Both the position numbers and the translations under genes were made by a program. From Oxalobacter formigenes (lineage in GTDB: Bacteria > Pseudomonadota > Gammaproteobacteria > Burkholderiales > Burkholderiaceae_D): DNA of 64,000 nt. Shown one piece after another: positions 56,645-64,000 of the stretch. Location of the stretch: positions 2,232,001 through 2,296,000 of the forward strand of contig NZ_CP018787.1 in NCBI RefSeq assembly GCF_002127965.1, given 5' to 3'. The notes under the pieces are model-generated. The model was not told the DNA's origin. It ran no database searches and saw only the letters and a program-made list of their open reading frames with translations. The first letter of the stretch is position 1. Every line of letters starts with the position of its first letter.

Positions 56645-58810
56645 ATGGCAGACACAAACGACACCAACTGGAAAATTCCGGTCGACGCTTTAATGTCGGA
56701 CGATCCGCTCTTGAGATGCCTGGTCATCCTGACCCGACTCTATCAGCATCCTTATTCGGCCCAGACCCTGACTGCCGGGCTCCCGCTTGAAGACGGCAAG
56801 CTCAATCCGGAACTGTTTATTCGCGCCGCTAACCGTGCAGGTCTGACATCACGTGTGACCAAGCGCGAATTGCTCGATATTTCGGCTTTGACGTTCCCCG
56901 TCGTTTTATTGCTCAAAAACGGGAACGCATGCGTTGCTACCGCCCGCAACGAAGCCAATGTCTGGACGGTTATCCAGACCGAATCCGATGGCGGCGAAAT
57001 GCAGATATCAAACGAGGAACTGGCCGGGTTTTATTCAGGATTTGCCATATTCAGCCGCCCCTCTTTCCGTTTCGACAGTCGCGCTCACGAACACGAAACG
57101 CCAAAAGGCGAGCACTGGTTCTGGAGTGTTTTCCGCCAGTCATGGCCCCTGTATTCAGAAGTATTGATCGCTTCATTACTGATCAATATTTTTGCACTGG
57201 TCACCCCGTTGTTCACGATGAACGTTTACGATCGTGTTGTCCCGAATCAGGCGTATGAAACGCTATGGGTTCTGGGTATCGGCATTCTGATCGTTTACAT
57301 CTTCGATCTGATCATGAAAACATTGCGGGCCTATTTCCTCGATGTGGCCGGCAAACGGGTCGATATTATTCTGTCTTCAACGATATTCGAAAAGATCATG
57401 GGACTGAAAGCCGCCGTCCGGCCACGTTCGGTGGGCAGCCTGGCCAACAATCTGCAGGAATTCGAGATGTTCCGGGACTTCATCACTTCCGCGACAATCA
57501 CGACCCTGATCGATTTGCCGTTTACCATTCTTTTCCTGCTGATCATTCTCTGGATCGGCGGTCCGGTTGTTCTGGTACCTATTGCCGCCATTCCGATCAT
57601 CATTCTGGTTGCGCTGGCACTGCAACGCCCATTGCAAGGCGTCATCCAGAAAAGTTTCCGTGTGGGTTCCCAGAAGCACGCCACACTGATCGAAACCCTC
57701 ACCGGCCTTGACACGATCAAAGCTGTCGACGCTGAAGGGATCGCCCAGAGAAAATGGGAAAGAATCATTGGCGAACAAAGCGATCTTGGCCTCAAATCGA
57801 AATTATTGACGACAGCGATCGTCAATCAATCCGGATTGTTCCAGCAACTGGCTTATGTCGGCGTCGTAGTCGTCGGCGTTTTCCTGATTACCAACAACAT
57901 GTTGACCATGGGCGGTCTGATCGCCTGTTCCATGCTGACCGGTCGCGTCACCGCTCCATTGGCTCAGGTCGCCAGCCTGATTACGCGTTACTATCAGGCA
58001 CGTGCCGCGGTTCAGGGCGTTGATGACATCATGAAACTGCCGGTGGAAAGAACACCCGGCAAGAATTACATTCACCGTCCTGTCATTCGGGGAGATATTG
58101 AATTCCGCAATGTGACATTTGCCTATCCGGACCAGAGTATTCCTGCCCTGAAAAACGTCTCATTCAAAATCAGTCAGGGTGAACGTGTCGGTATTATCGG
58201 ACGAATCGGTTCCGGAAAATCGACACTTGAAAAACTGATACTGGGCATTTACGAACCGAATGAAGGTTCCGTCTGGGTCGATGGCGTCGATTTGCAGCAA
58301 ATCGATCCGGCCGACCTGCGCAGAAACATCGGTTACATCCCTCAGGACGTGATGCTTTTCTTCGGATCGGTCAAGGACAATATTGTCCTTGGCGCACCTT
58401 ACGTCGATGACGCCATGATGCTTCGCGCAGCGGAAATTGCCGGCGTGACTGAATTCGTCAATCGTCATCCGCAGGGATTCGACATGCAGATCGGTGAACG
58501 TGGCGAAGGCCTGTCTGGAGGACAAAGACAATCCGTCGCGAATGCCCGCGCCCTGTTGCTCGACCCACCGATCTTCATCATGGACGAGCCAAGCAATTCG
58601 CTCGACAATCGTTCAGAAGAAAATTTCAAGAAACGTCTCGCCGCCCACCTCGGCAAACATACATTATTGCTGGTAACACACCGTGCATCGCTTTTGACAC
58701 TCGTCGATCGTCTGATTGTCATGGATAACGGTCAAATTATTGCCGATGGCCCGAAAGAACAGGTCATGCAGGCATTGTCTGGAGGAAAATTGCATGTCGC
58801 AAAAGGCTGA
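56645..58810 (+). CDS. lapB: LapB-type type I secretion ABC exporter
   Basis: Inner-membrane permease/ATPase for a large adhesin. The 721 residues contain an N-terminal C39-like domain (about 10-140) lacking the catalytic Cys. A six-helix ABC transmembrane domain (about 165-460) and an ATPase domain follow: Walker A GRIGSGKST (519-527), signature LSGGQ (623-627), Walker B IFIMDE (643-648), switch His 679. The lapC ATG lies inside its last codons, a 17-nt overlap. Confidence 0.95.
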   Translation: MADTNDTNWKIPVDALMSDDPLLRCLVILTRLYQHPYSAQTLTAGLPLEDGKLNPELFIRAANRAGLTSRVTKRELLDISALTFPVVLLLKNGNACVATARNEANVWTVIQTESDGGEMQISNEELAGFYSGFAIFSRPSFRFDSRAHEHETPKGEHWFWSVFRQSWPLYSEVLIASLLINIFALVTPLFTMNVYDRVVPNQAYETLWVLGIGILIVYIFDLIMKTLRAYFLDVAGKRVDIILSSTIFEKIMGLKAAVRPRSVGSLANNLQEFEMFRDFITSATITTLIDLPFTILFLLIILWIGGPVVLVPIAAIPIIILVALALQRPLQGVIQKSFRVGSQKHATLIETLTGLDTIKAVDAEGIAQRKWERIIGEQSDLGLKSKLLTTAIVNQSGLFQQLAYVGVVVVGVFLITNNMLTMGGLIACSMLTGRVTAPLAQVASLITRYYQARAAVQGVDDIMKLPVERTPGKNYIHRPVIRGDIEFRNVTFAYPDQSIPALKNVSFKISQGERVGIIGRIGSGKSTLEKLILGIYEPNEGSVWVDGVDLQQIDPADLRRNIGYIPQDVMLFFGSVKDNIVLGAPYVDDAMMLRAAEIAGVTEFVNRHPQGFDMQIGERGEGLSGGQRQSVANARALLLDPPIFIMDEPSNSLDNRSEENFKKRLAAHLGKHTLLLVTHRASLLTLVDRLIVMDNGQIIADGPKEQVMQALSGGKLHVAKG

Positions 58811-59975
58811 AATGGAAGTTGGCAAAGGGCGGCTGGAACGATTCAAACAATGGATTCTTCCTCCCAATGATCCAAATGCCCCTGTACGCGAAGATATCCG
58901 GTTCATGCCAACCCGGCTGGGCGCTTTTTTCCTGAACCCGCCCAAGGCCAGCTTCCTGATTATCCGCTACACCCTTATCCTGTTCGTGATCGCCATCATA
59001 TGGGCCTGCTTCTCGCCTATCGATGAAATCACCCGTGCGGAAGGCAAGATCATTCCATCCAGTAACGTTCAGGTCATCCAGAATCTGGAAGGAGGTATCG
59101 TCAGCGATATTCCGGTCAAGATCGGTCAGGTTGTCCATAAAGACGATATTGTCATGAAACTGGATGAGACCCGCTTCGCTTCTTCAGCAGAAGAAAGCAA
59201 GGCGGGAATCGACGTCCTGAAAGAACAGGTCAACCAGCGTGCTCAGGAAATCGCCGAAAAACGTTCCCGTCTTTCACAACTTCAACAAAGCTACGCCTTT
59301 ATCAATAAAGAATTGCAGATGTCCAAACCGTTATTGGCACAAGGTGTCGTTTCAGAAGTTGAAATCCTGCGCCTGCAACGTCAGGTCTCCGACCTCCGGG
59401 GTGAAATGGATGCAAACCGTCTGGCGATTCCCCGTCTGGAATCGCAGCTCGCTGAAGCCAAGGCAAAACTCGAAGGCGCGTCTGCTTCGAGTCTGGCCGC
59501 CAAGGATCGGCTGGATCGGACGACCGTACGTTCTCCCGTCGACGGTATCATCAAAACAATCAATATCAATACCGTCGGGGGTGTTATCCAGCCTGGCATG
59601 AATGTGATGGAAATCGTTCCGGTCGAAGACAAGCTGCTGGTGGAAGCACGTGTACGGCCAAGCGACGTCGGTTTCCTGAAGGTCGGACAACCTGCCATGG
59701 TCAAGATTTCCGCCTATGATTTCTCCATTTACGGCGGTCTCGAAGCGGAAGTGGAAAATATTACGGCAGATTCCATCACCAATGAAAAAGGTGAAAGTTT
59801 TTATCTGGTTCGCGTCAGAACGAAGAAAAACTATCTGGGCACAGAGGAAAAACCGCTTCCGATCATTCCCGGCATGATGGCATCAGCCAGCATCAAAACC
59901 GGAAGCAAGAGCCTGATGACGTATCTGTTGAAACCGATTTTCAAGGCAAAATCAGATGCACTAACGGAAAGATAA
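58794..59975 (+). CDS. lapC: LapC-type HlyD membrane-fusion protein
   Basis: Periplasmic adaptor linking the LapB exporter to the TolC channel. The 393 residues have one membrane helix (about 55-78, FLIIRYTLILFVIAIIWACF-like) and a lipoyl half motif (VIQNLEGGIVSDIPVKIGQVV). A long coiled coil (about 145-250), the second lipoyl half (RSPVDGIIKTININTVGGVI) and a beta-barrel segment to the end follow. The ATG is preceded by GGAGG and overlaps lapB by 17 nt. A strong terminator follows. Confidence 0.94.
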   Translation: MSQKAEMEVGKGRLERFKQWILPPNDPNAPVREDIRFMPTRLGAFFLNPPKASFLIIRYTLILFVIAIIWACFSPIDEITRAEGKIIPSSNVQVIQNLEGGIVSDIPVKIGQVVHKDDIVMKLDETRFASSAEESKAGIDVLKEQVNQRAQEIAEKRSRLSQLQQSYAFINKELQMSKPLLAQGVVSEVEILRLQRQVSDLRGEMDANRLAIPRLESQLAEAKAKLEGASASSLAAKDRLDRTTVRSPVDGIIKTININTVGGVIQPGMNVMEIVPVEDKLLVEARVRPSDVGFLKVGQPAMVKISAYDFSIYGGLEAEVENITADSITNEKGESFYLVRVRTKKNYLGTEEKPLPIIPGMMASASIKTGSKSLMTYLLKPIFKAKSDALTER

Positions 59976-59985
59976 GCTTTTGTAC

Positions 59986-60019
59986 AATAAAAAGGCACCA
60001 TTATTGGTGCCTTTTTATT
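59986..60019. terminator. Bidirectional terminator, lapC / luxR-type gene
   Basis: A perfect 15-bp stem (59986-60000 with 60005-60019) with loop ttat and A and T runs at both ends. It separates lapC from the convergent regulator gene. Confidence 0.95.
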
Positions 60020-60049
60020 AACAAGCGTAAATTTCTGCTCCTGCGTCTG

Positions 60050-60715
60050 TCAGTCGTGTCCGGACATAAAAACGACCAGCTGCAATCTGTCTTTCACATC
60101 CAGTTTCTCGAATATGGAACTCAAATGTGCCTTGACGGTTCTCTCTGCGATATCAAGCTCTTTGGCAACCGCCTTGTTGCTGCACCCTTTGTTAACCAGC
60201 CTGGCAATTTCCAGTTCGCGCCGTGTCAAACAACTCAGGGGATTGGTTTCGGCTGCAGTAAAAGAGTCTGTTTCTTCGTTTTTTTGTGACTCGGGATTGG
60301 TATGTACGGCAGACTCGTGAAGCCTTGCCATCAATGCAGGAATACCGGCAGAAGACAGCCAGACTCCTTTCTTGGATACGACCGAAAGAATTTTCCGGCA
60401 TTCGGATTCCCCAAGAGTCGGAGGACAACAGGCGACTGCACCAATGGCGAGGCTGGCCAGCTCGGCCGCAGGTGTAAACGAAATTCCCCCGAAAATGAGC
60501 CTTGCCTGATCTTTCATGGAAGCGATCTTTTTCAATACTTCCGAATTACGCGCACCCGGCAAATTCATGTCCAGAACGATCAGTTTTGCAGAATTGGCCG
60601 ACAGAAAATCAAACAATGCGGCAATGGAACCTATCATTCTGACAGTCACCTTGCTGCCGCTTACTTTCATCCAGCGCGCAGCAAACTTTTCATTGGACGT
60701 AGCGATGACAAACAT
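60050..60715 (-). CDS. LuxR/NarL-type regulator with an atypical receiver domain
   Basis: 221-residue protein with an N-terminal receiver-like domain (about 1-115) and a C-terminal LuxR helix-turn-helix (about 160-220, LTRRELEIARLVNKGCSNKAVAKELDIAERTVKAHLSSIF). A phosphorylatable Asp is conserved (LIVLDMNLPGA, D49). The acidic pair normally near residues 7-9 is missing (MFVIATSNEKF), so metal-dependent phosphorylation is doubtful. I start at the ATG with AAGG 8 nt upstream. It is convergent with lapC; similar regulators accompany lap clusters, so control of adhesion genes is a reasonable guess. Confidence 0.85.
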   Translation of the reverse strand: MFVIATSNEKFAARWMKVSGSKVTVRMIGSIAALFDFLSANSAKLIVLDMNLPGARNSEVLKKIASMKDQARLIFGGISFTPAAELASLAIGAVACCPPTLGESECRKILSVVSKKGVWLSSAGIPALMARLHESAVHTNPESQKNEETDSFTAAETNPLSCLTRRELEIARLVNKGCSNKAVAKELDIAERTVKAHLSSIFEKLDVKDRLQLVVFMSGHD

Positions 60716-61050
60716 GAAAGTGACCTTGAAAAATTTATCCGAAACAGACTGGACAATCCGCAATTTTTGCGATGATGTCGTGTCGGCACCTGTTTGTCCA
60801 TATTACAAGAAATTTAAAATTTCCTCCCGGTAATCGTTCAACCCAATCGTTTTCGTTATAAAAAAAACCACAAAAATTCCTTTCTGTTGGTATGGCTTTT
60901 CTTACCTGCCTGTATCTTCTGTTGCGGATTCATAATCACCCTTGGCAAATTCCCGTTTATAGTGATATTTTAATAGAGTAGCCTTTGGACCTTGAAAGAG
61001 CTTTTATTTTGAGGCCGTCAACTGATTGCACTTCCTGTCAAACATTTGCC
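60716..61050. other. Intergenic region between the luxR-type gene and pgi
   Basis: About 335 bp divergent region, A+T-rich in its middle. It should hold both promoters. I saw no operator repeat or small gene of note. Confidence 0.4.
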
Positions 61051-62697
61051 ATGAACTCTCCCAATCTCGTTAACGCAGCCGTCTTTAAAAAACTGACAAA
61101 TCATCTTCAGGAGGCGAAAAAATGGTCGCTTTCCGAACTTTTCGAAAAAGATCCGGGCCGTTTTCCATCCATGACCCTGACGGCCGGCGGCCTCTTTCTT
61201 GATTACTCAAAAAACTGTCTTTCCGGTAAAACAGTGGAACTGCTTGTCGAACTGGCAGAAGAATGTCGGCTGGAACAAAAGCGGGATGACATGTTTCGTG
61301 GCGACAAGATCAACACGACGGAACACCGCGCTGTTTTGCATACGGCTCTCCGTGCGCCCCGTTATGAAAAAGTACTGGTCGACGGCAAAAACATCATTCC
61401 TGAAATACATGCCGTTCTCGATCGCATGCGCGAATTCTCCGAAAAAATCCATTCCGGCGAATGGAAAGGGTTTTCCGGCAAAAAGATCACCGATGTCGTC
61501 AATATCGGCATTGGCGGATCGGACCTTGGCCCAAGAATGGCGACACAGGCATTACGTCATTTTCACATAAAAGGTCTTACCGTTCATTTCGTCGCCAACG
61601 TCGACGGGCACGATCTGGAAGCCGTTCTTGATAAAGCCGATCCGGAAACCACGCTGTTTATCGTCGCTTCCAAAACGTTCACAACGCTTGAAACCATGCT
61701 CAATGCCCAGTCGGCACGCAGCTGGTTTCTTAACTCGGGCACGATCCGGGACCTGTCCCGACATTTCGTCGCCATTTCAACGAATGCCGCTGCCGTTCGA
61801 AAATTCGGCATTCCCGAAGACAATATGTTTCCTTTCTGGGATTGGGTAGGGGGACGTTATTCGGTCTGGTCGGCCATCGGGCTGCCCCTTGTTCTGGCAA
61901 TCGGATATAACCACTTTACAGAATTTCTGGCAGGTGCATATGCCATGGACGTGCATTTCAAAAACGCACCTCTGGCGTCCAACATGCCGGTCATTCTGGG
62001 ACTCGTCGGCATCTGGAACCGCAACTTTCTTGGATATTCATCCGTTTCCATCGCGCCTTATCTTCAGGATCTGATCAGTTTTTCGAATTATCTCCAGCAA
62101 CTTGAAATGGAAAGCAATGGGAAACAGGTTCGGAAAAACGGTGAAGCCGTTGAATACAGGACCTGTCCCGTCATCTGGGGAAATGTCGGGACGAACGGTC
62201 AGCACGCCTATTTCCAGCTCTTGCATCAGGGCACAGAAATAATTCCGGTCGATTTCATCACGGCACTCCAGCCCCATCACACTTTGCCAAAACATCATGC
62301 GGCATTATTGGCCAATTGTTTCGCCCAGTCGGAAGCGTTAATGGTCGGCAAATCTGCCGAAAAGGTGCGTGCCGATCTCGAGGCTGCCGGTATGTCTACT
62401 GCCGAAATAGAAGTACAGACACCCCAGAGAATGTTCCCCGGCAACCGGCCGAGCAACACCATCCTGATGAATGTGCTGCGCCCTGAAACGCTTGGAGCGT
62501 TAATGGCACTCTATGAACACAAGACTTTTGTTCAGGGAGCTATCTGGAACGTCAACAGCTTTGACCAGTGGGGTGTCGAACTGGGCAAGCTTCTGGCAAA
62601 AACCATTGAAAATGAACTTGAAGGAGACGAGTTGGCCCATCACGACAGTTCAACTTCAGGTTTGATTGCACTGGCAAAAGCAAGCCTGAAAAAATAA
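61051..62697 (+). CDS. pgi: Glucose-6-phosphate isomerase
   Basis: Interconverts glucose-6-phosphate and fructose-6-phosphate. The 548 residues have NIGIGGSDLGPRMATQAL and the SIS-type FIVASKTFTTLETM. FPFWDWVGGRYSVWSAIGLP, GNVGTNGQHAYFQLLHQG with the catalytic His, and FDQWGVELGK near the C-terminus are present. I start at MNSPNLVNAAVFKKL by family length; no strong ribosome-binding site precedes it. A TTG opening 22 codons earlier is the alternative. It stands alone with its own terminator. Confidence 0.97.
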   Translation: MNSPNLVNAAVFKKLTNHLQEAKKWSLSELFEKDPGRFPSMTLTAGGLFLDYSKNCLSGKTVELLVELAEECRLEQKRDDMFRGDKINTTEHRAVLHTALRAPRYEKVLVDGKNIIPEIHAVLDRMREFSEKIHSGEWKGFSGKKITDVVNIGIGGSDLGPRMATQALRHFHIKGLTVHFVANVDGHDLEAVLDKADPETTLFIVASKTFTTLETMLNAQSARSWFLNSGTIRDLSRHFVAISTNAAAVRKFGIPEDNMFPFWDWVGGRYSVWSAIGLPLVLAIGYNHFTEFLAGAYAMDVHFKNAPLASNMPVILGLVGIWNRNFLGYSSVSIAPYLQDLISFSNYLQQLEMESNGKQVRKNGEAVEYRTCPVIWGNVGTNGQHAYFQLLHQGTEIIPVDFITALQPHHTLPKHHAALLANCFAQSEALMVGKSAEKVRADLEAAGMSTAEIEVQTPQRMFPGNRPSNTILMNVLRPETLGALMALYEHKTFVQGAIWNVNSFDQWGVELGKLLAKTIENELEGDELAHHDSSTSGLIALAKASLKK

Positions 62698-62710
62698 ATC
62701 GTGTCCCAAT

Positions 62711-62743
62711 AAAAAAAGCACAATCGACGATTGTGCTTTTTTT
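62711..62743. terminator. Bidirectional terminator after pgi
   Basis: A 14-bp perfect stem (62711-62724 with 62730-62743), aaaaaaagcacaat with its complement, loop of 5 nt and T-runs on both strands. It serves pgi and the convergent DUF1254 gene. Confidence 0.95.
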
Positions 62744-62755
62744 GCTTTCCGGTCT

Positions 62756-64000
62756 TTATCGATACGCCGTCCTGATGAGAGCAGGTTGTTTCAATTTCGG
62801 ATAAACAGGTAATGAAACCGATGCACTGTCCTGTGACGAACTGTTATTCATTCTGATGATTTTCGGCGATGGCCACTGACCTTTCAATACTTCTTCTTTT
62901 GGCTGGTACAGTTGGAGCAGCAGGAAGAACCTTCCCTCCGGAACCGGCATCCAGTTGGACAGTTTTTCCTCTCCCGGTTTTTGCTGTTGGAGATACAGTG
63001 TTAAAGTCCCATCCTCATTCAATTTGAATGATTGCCGTGTCGAACTGATCGTGAAGGAACTGGACGGATTGAATCCTGAAAACTGTTGCGATACCGGATA
63101 AGCCGACAGAGACCAGAAAGCGCTGACCGGGGGCAAATTATTCTTTTCGAATCTCAGTTCATACTGGTTCTTGCCGTTCAGTTTCTTGTTACTTGCGCTG
63201 ACTTCATAGATGATGCCCCAGATTTCCTCTGAAGAATTTCCGTAAAGATTTTTTGAAGCGATATAGGCCCGGTAAGGATAATTTTCCTTCAGCAAATTGG
63301 AACTGGTGCCAAACAGGACAGGAGCCTTGACGTTCGTCTTCGACATCGTATCCAGTTCTGCCTGCCCGGCAGCCATTCCATCTATCAAGGCTTTTTTCTC
63401 TGAATCCGACATGGTGGAATAATCGAAGGCCTTGCCCGGTACGATTCCGATTTCGGCAAAGCGTTTCATCATGCCGTTTTCTTCTTTTGGAATCGTGCAA
63501 AACTGCAGCATGAAATTGAGATAAGTGAAAAATTCCGGCGTTTTGGCCTTTGCCGAGTTATAAACCGGAAAATTCAATGGCTGCGGAGATGGTGGCGGAG
63601 TTGTATGAGCATACTGGCTTAAGGGTTCGATTTTATATTGATTCATTATTTTCGTATTTTTTTCAGCGCCGGTCATATCCCCGGTCTGAAGCCGGAACAT
63701 GACAAATACGAATGCAGAGGGCGATTCGACCACTCGTGAAATACCTTCCGGTTTGTCCCCTTTCCATCCAGGAGCGACAATCAACAGGCGTCCTCCCCTG
63801 CTTCCATCTTTCAGGCTGCTGAAATAATCGAAATCGTTTCCGAACAGATCGACGAACTGAACGGAAAAATAACGTTTGCTCTCTACTTGTGAAATCGTAA
63901 CGACAGCAGGTTCACGACGTAAATCCAGCCAGGCACTCCCGTAGGCCATATCCGTTTTACCCGGTTTCACACTGATTTCGGTCTGGGCCTGTATTTTTTC
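62756..64000 (-). CDS. DUF1254/DUF1214 family protein (5' end outside window)
   Basis: The frame is open to the right edge, so the start lies beyond it; the GTG at 63970 is internal. The 414 visible residues show the DUF1254 pattern (MAYGSAWLDLRREPAVVTI, then KRYFSVQFVDLFGNDFDYF and RLLIVAPGWKGDKPEGI). The C-terminal DUF1214 pattern FWSLSAYPVSQQF...STRQSFKLNEDGTLTLYLQ follows, then WMPVPEGRFFLLLQLYQP. Proteins of this kind are secreted or periplasmic with no firmly established activity. It is convergent with pgi. Confidence 0.85.
   Translation of the reverse strand, partial: EKIQAQTEISVKPGKTDMAYGSAWLDLRREPAVVTISQVESKRYFSVQFVDLFGNDFDYFSSLKDGSRGGRLLIVAPGWKGDKPEGISRVVESPSAFVFVMFRLQTGDMTGAEKNTKIMNQYKIEPLSQYAHTTPPPSPQPLNFPVYNSAKAKTPEFFTYLNFMLQFCTIPKEENGMMKRFAEIGIVPGKAFDYSTMSDSEKKALIDGMAAGQAELDTMSKTNVKAPVLFGTSSNLLKENYPYRAYIASKNLYGNSSEEIWGIIYEVSASNKKLNGKNQYELRFEKNNLPPVSAFWSLSAYPVSQQFSGFNPSSSFTISSTRQSFKLNEDGTLTLYLQQQKPGEEKLSNWMPVPEGRFFLLLQLYQPKEEVLKGQWPSPKIIRMNNSSSQDSASVSLPVYPKLKQPALIRTAYR

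Noticed and set aside
1-64000. CRISPR array, prophage or insertion sequence
   Set aside because: No regularly spaced repeats, transposase, integrase or phage structural motifs were seen in any frame.

Overview
The window is a compact chromosomal segment of a betaproteobacterium of moderate G+C. Gene order (hflX-hfq-der-bamB-yfgM-hisS-ispG-rodZ-rlmN, acpP-fabF-rpoE, surE-pcm-nlpD-rlmD, thrS-infC-rpmI-rplT-pheST-ihfA-merR, ppc beside hemX-hemY) is that of Burkholderiales. Several genes usual at these loci are missing (rpoS, hemC/hemD, rseB, a pilW-type TPR gene). I infer a reduced Oxalobacteraceae genome, possibly Oxalobacter-like; this is an inference from context, not a database result. No phage, IS element or CRISPR array was seen.

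Layout. 1-9.8 kb (minus): hflX (cut by the window edge), hfq, der, bamB, yfgM, hisS, ispG, rodZ, rlmN, ndk. 9.9-15.5 kb (minus): an envelope-stress block with two tandem HtrA/DegP-type proteases, a VirK/YbjX (DUF535) protein, a short RseA-like anti-sigma factor, RpoE and a YgfX-like membrane protein. 15.5-22 kb (minus): fatty-acid and phospholipid cluster fabF, acpP, fabG, fabD, fabH, plsX, rpmF, yceD. 22-24.4 kb: maf and an RsmI-type methylase (plus), rlmJ (minus). 24.4-26.5 kb: a LysR regulator divergent from a PanE-type reductase. 26.7-31.2 kb (plus): MliC-like periplasmic protein, acnA, Sel1-repeat protein. 31.2-38 kb: hemY-hemX (minus) divergent from ppc and an enoyl-CoA hydratase (plus), then yciB and msrB (minus). 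39-43 kb (minus): rlmD, nlpD, pcm, surE. 43-51.2 kb (minus): merR-type regulator, ihfA, pheT, pheS, rplT, rpmI, infC (ATA start), thrS, tRNA-Val(GAC).

51.4-60.8 kb is the most specialised region. It encodes a Lap-type surface-adhesin export and retention system: a TolC-family outer-membrane protein, a LapG-type periplasmic cysteine protease, a LapD-type c-di-GMP receptor with both enzymatic motifs degenerate, a 115-aa protein of unknown role, a LapB-type ABC exporter and a LapC/HlyD adaptor. A LuxR-type regulator with an atypical receiver lies convergently downstream. No LapA-type adhesin is present, so the substrate must be encoded elsewhere. The window ends with pgi and a DUF1254-family gene that runs off the right edge.

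Regulatory points: many strong hairpin terminators; two terminator-like hairpins in the thrS leader; a terminator between rplT and pheS; hairpins ahead of rpmI; an ATA start for infC preceded by a clear ribosome-binding site.
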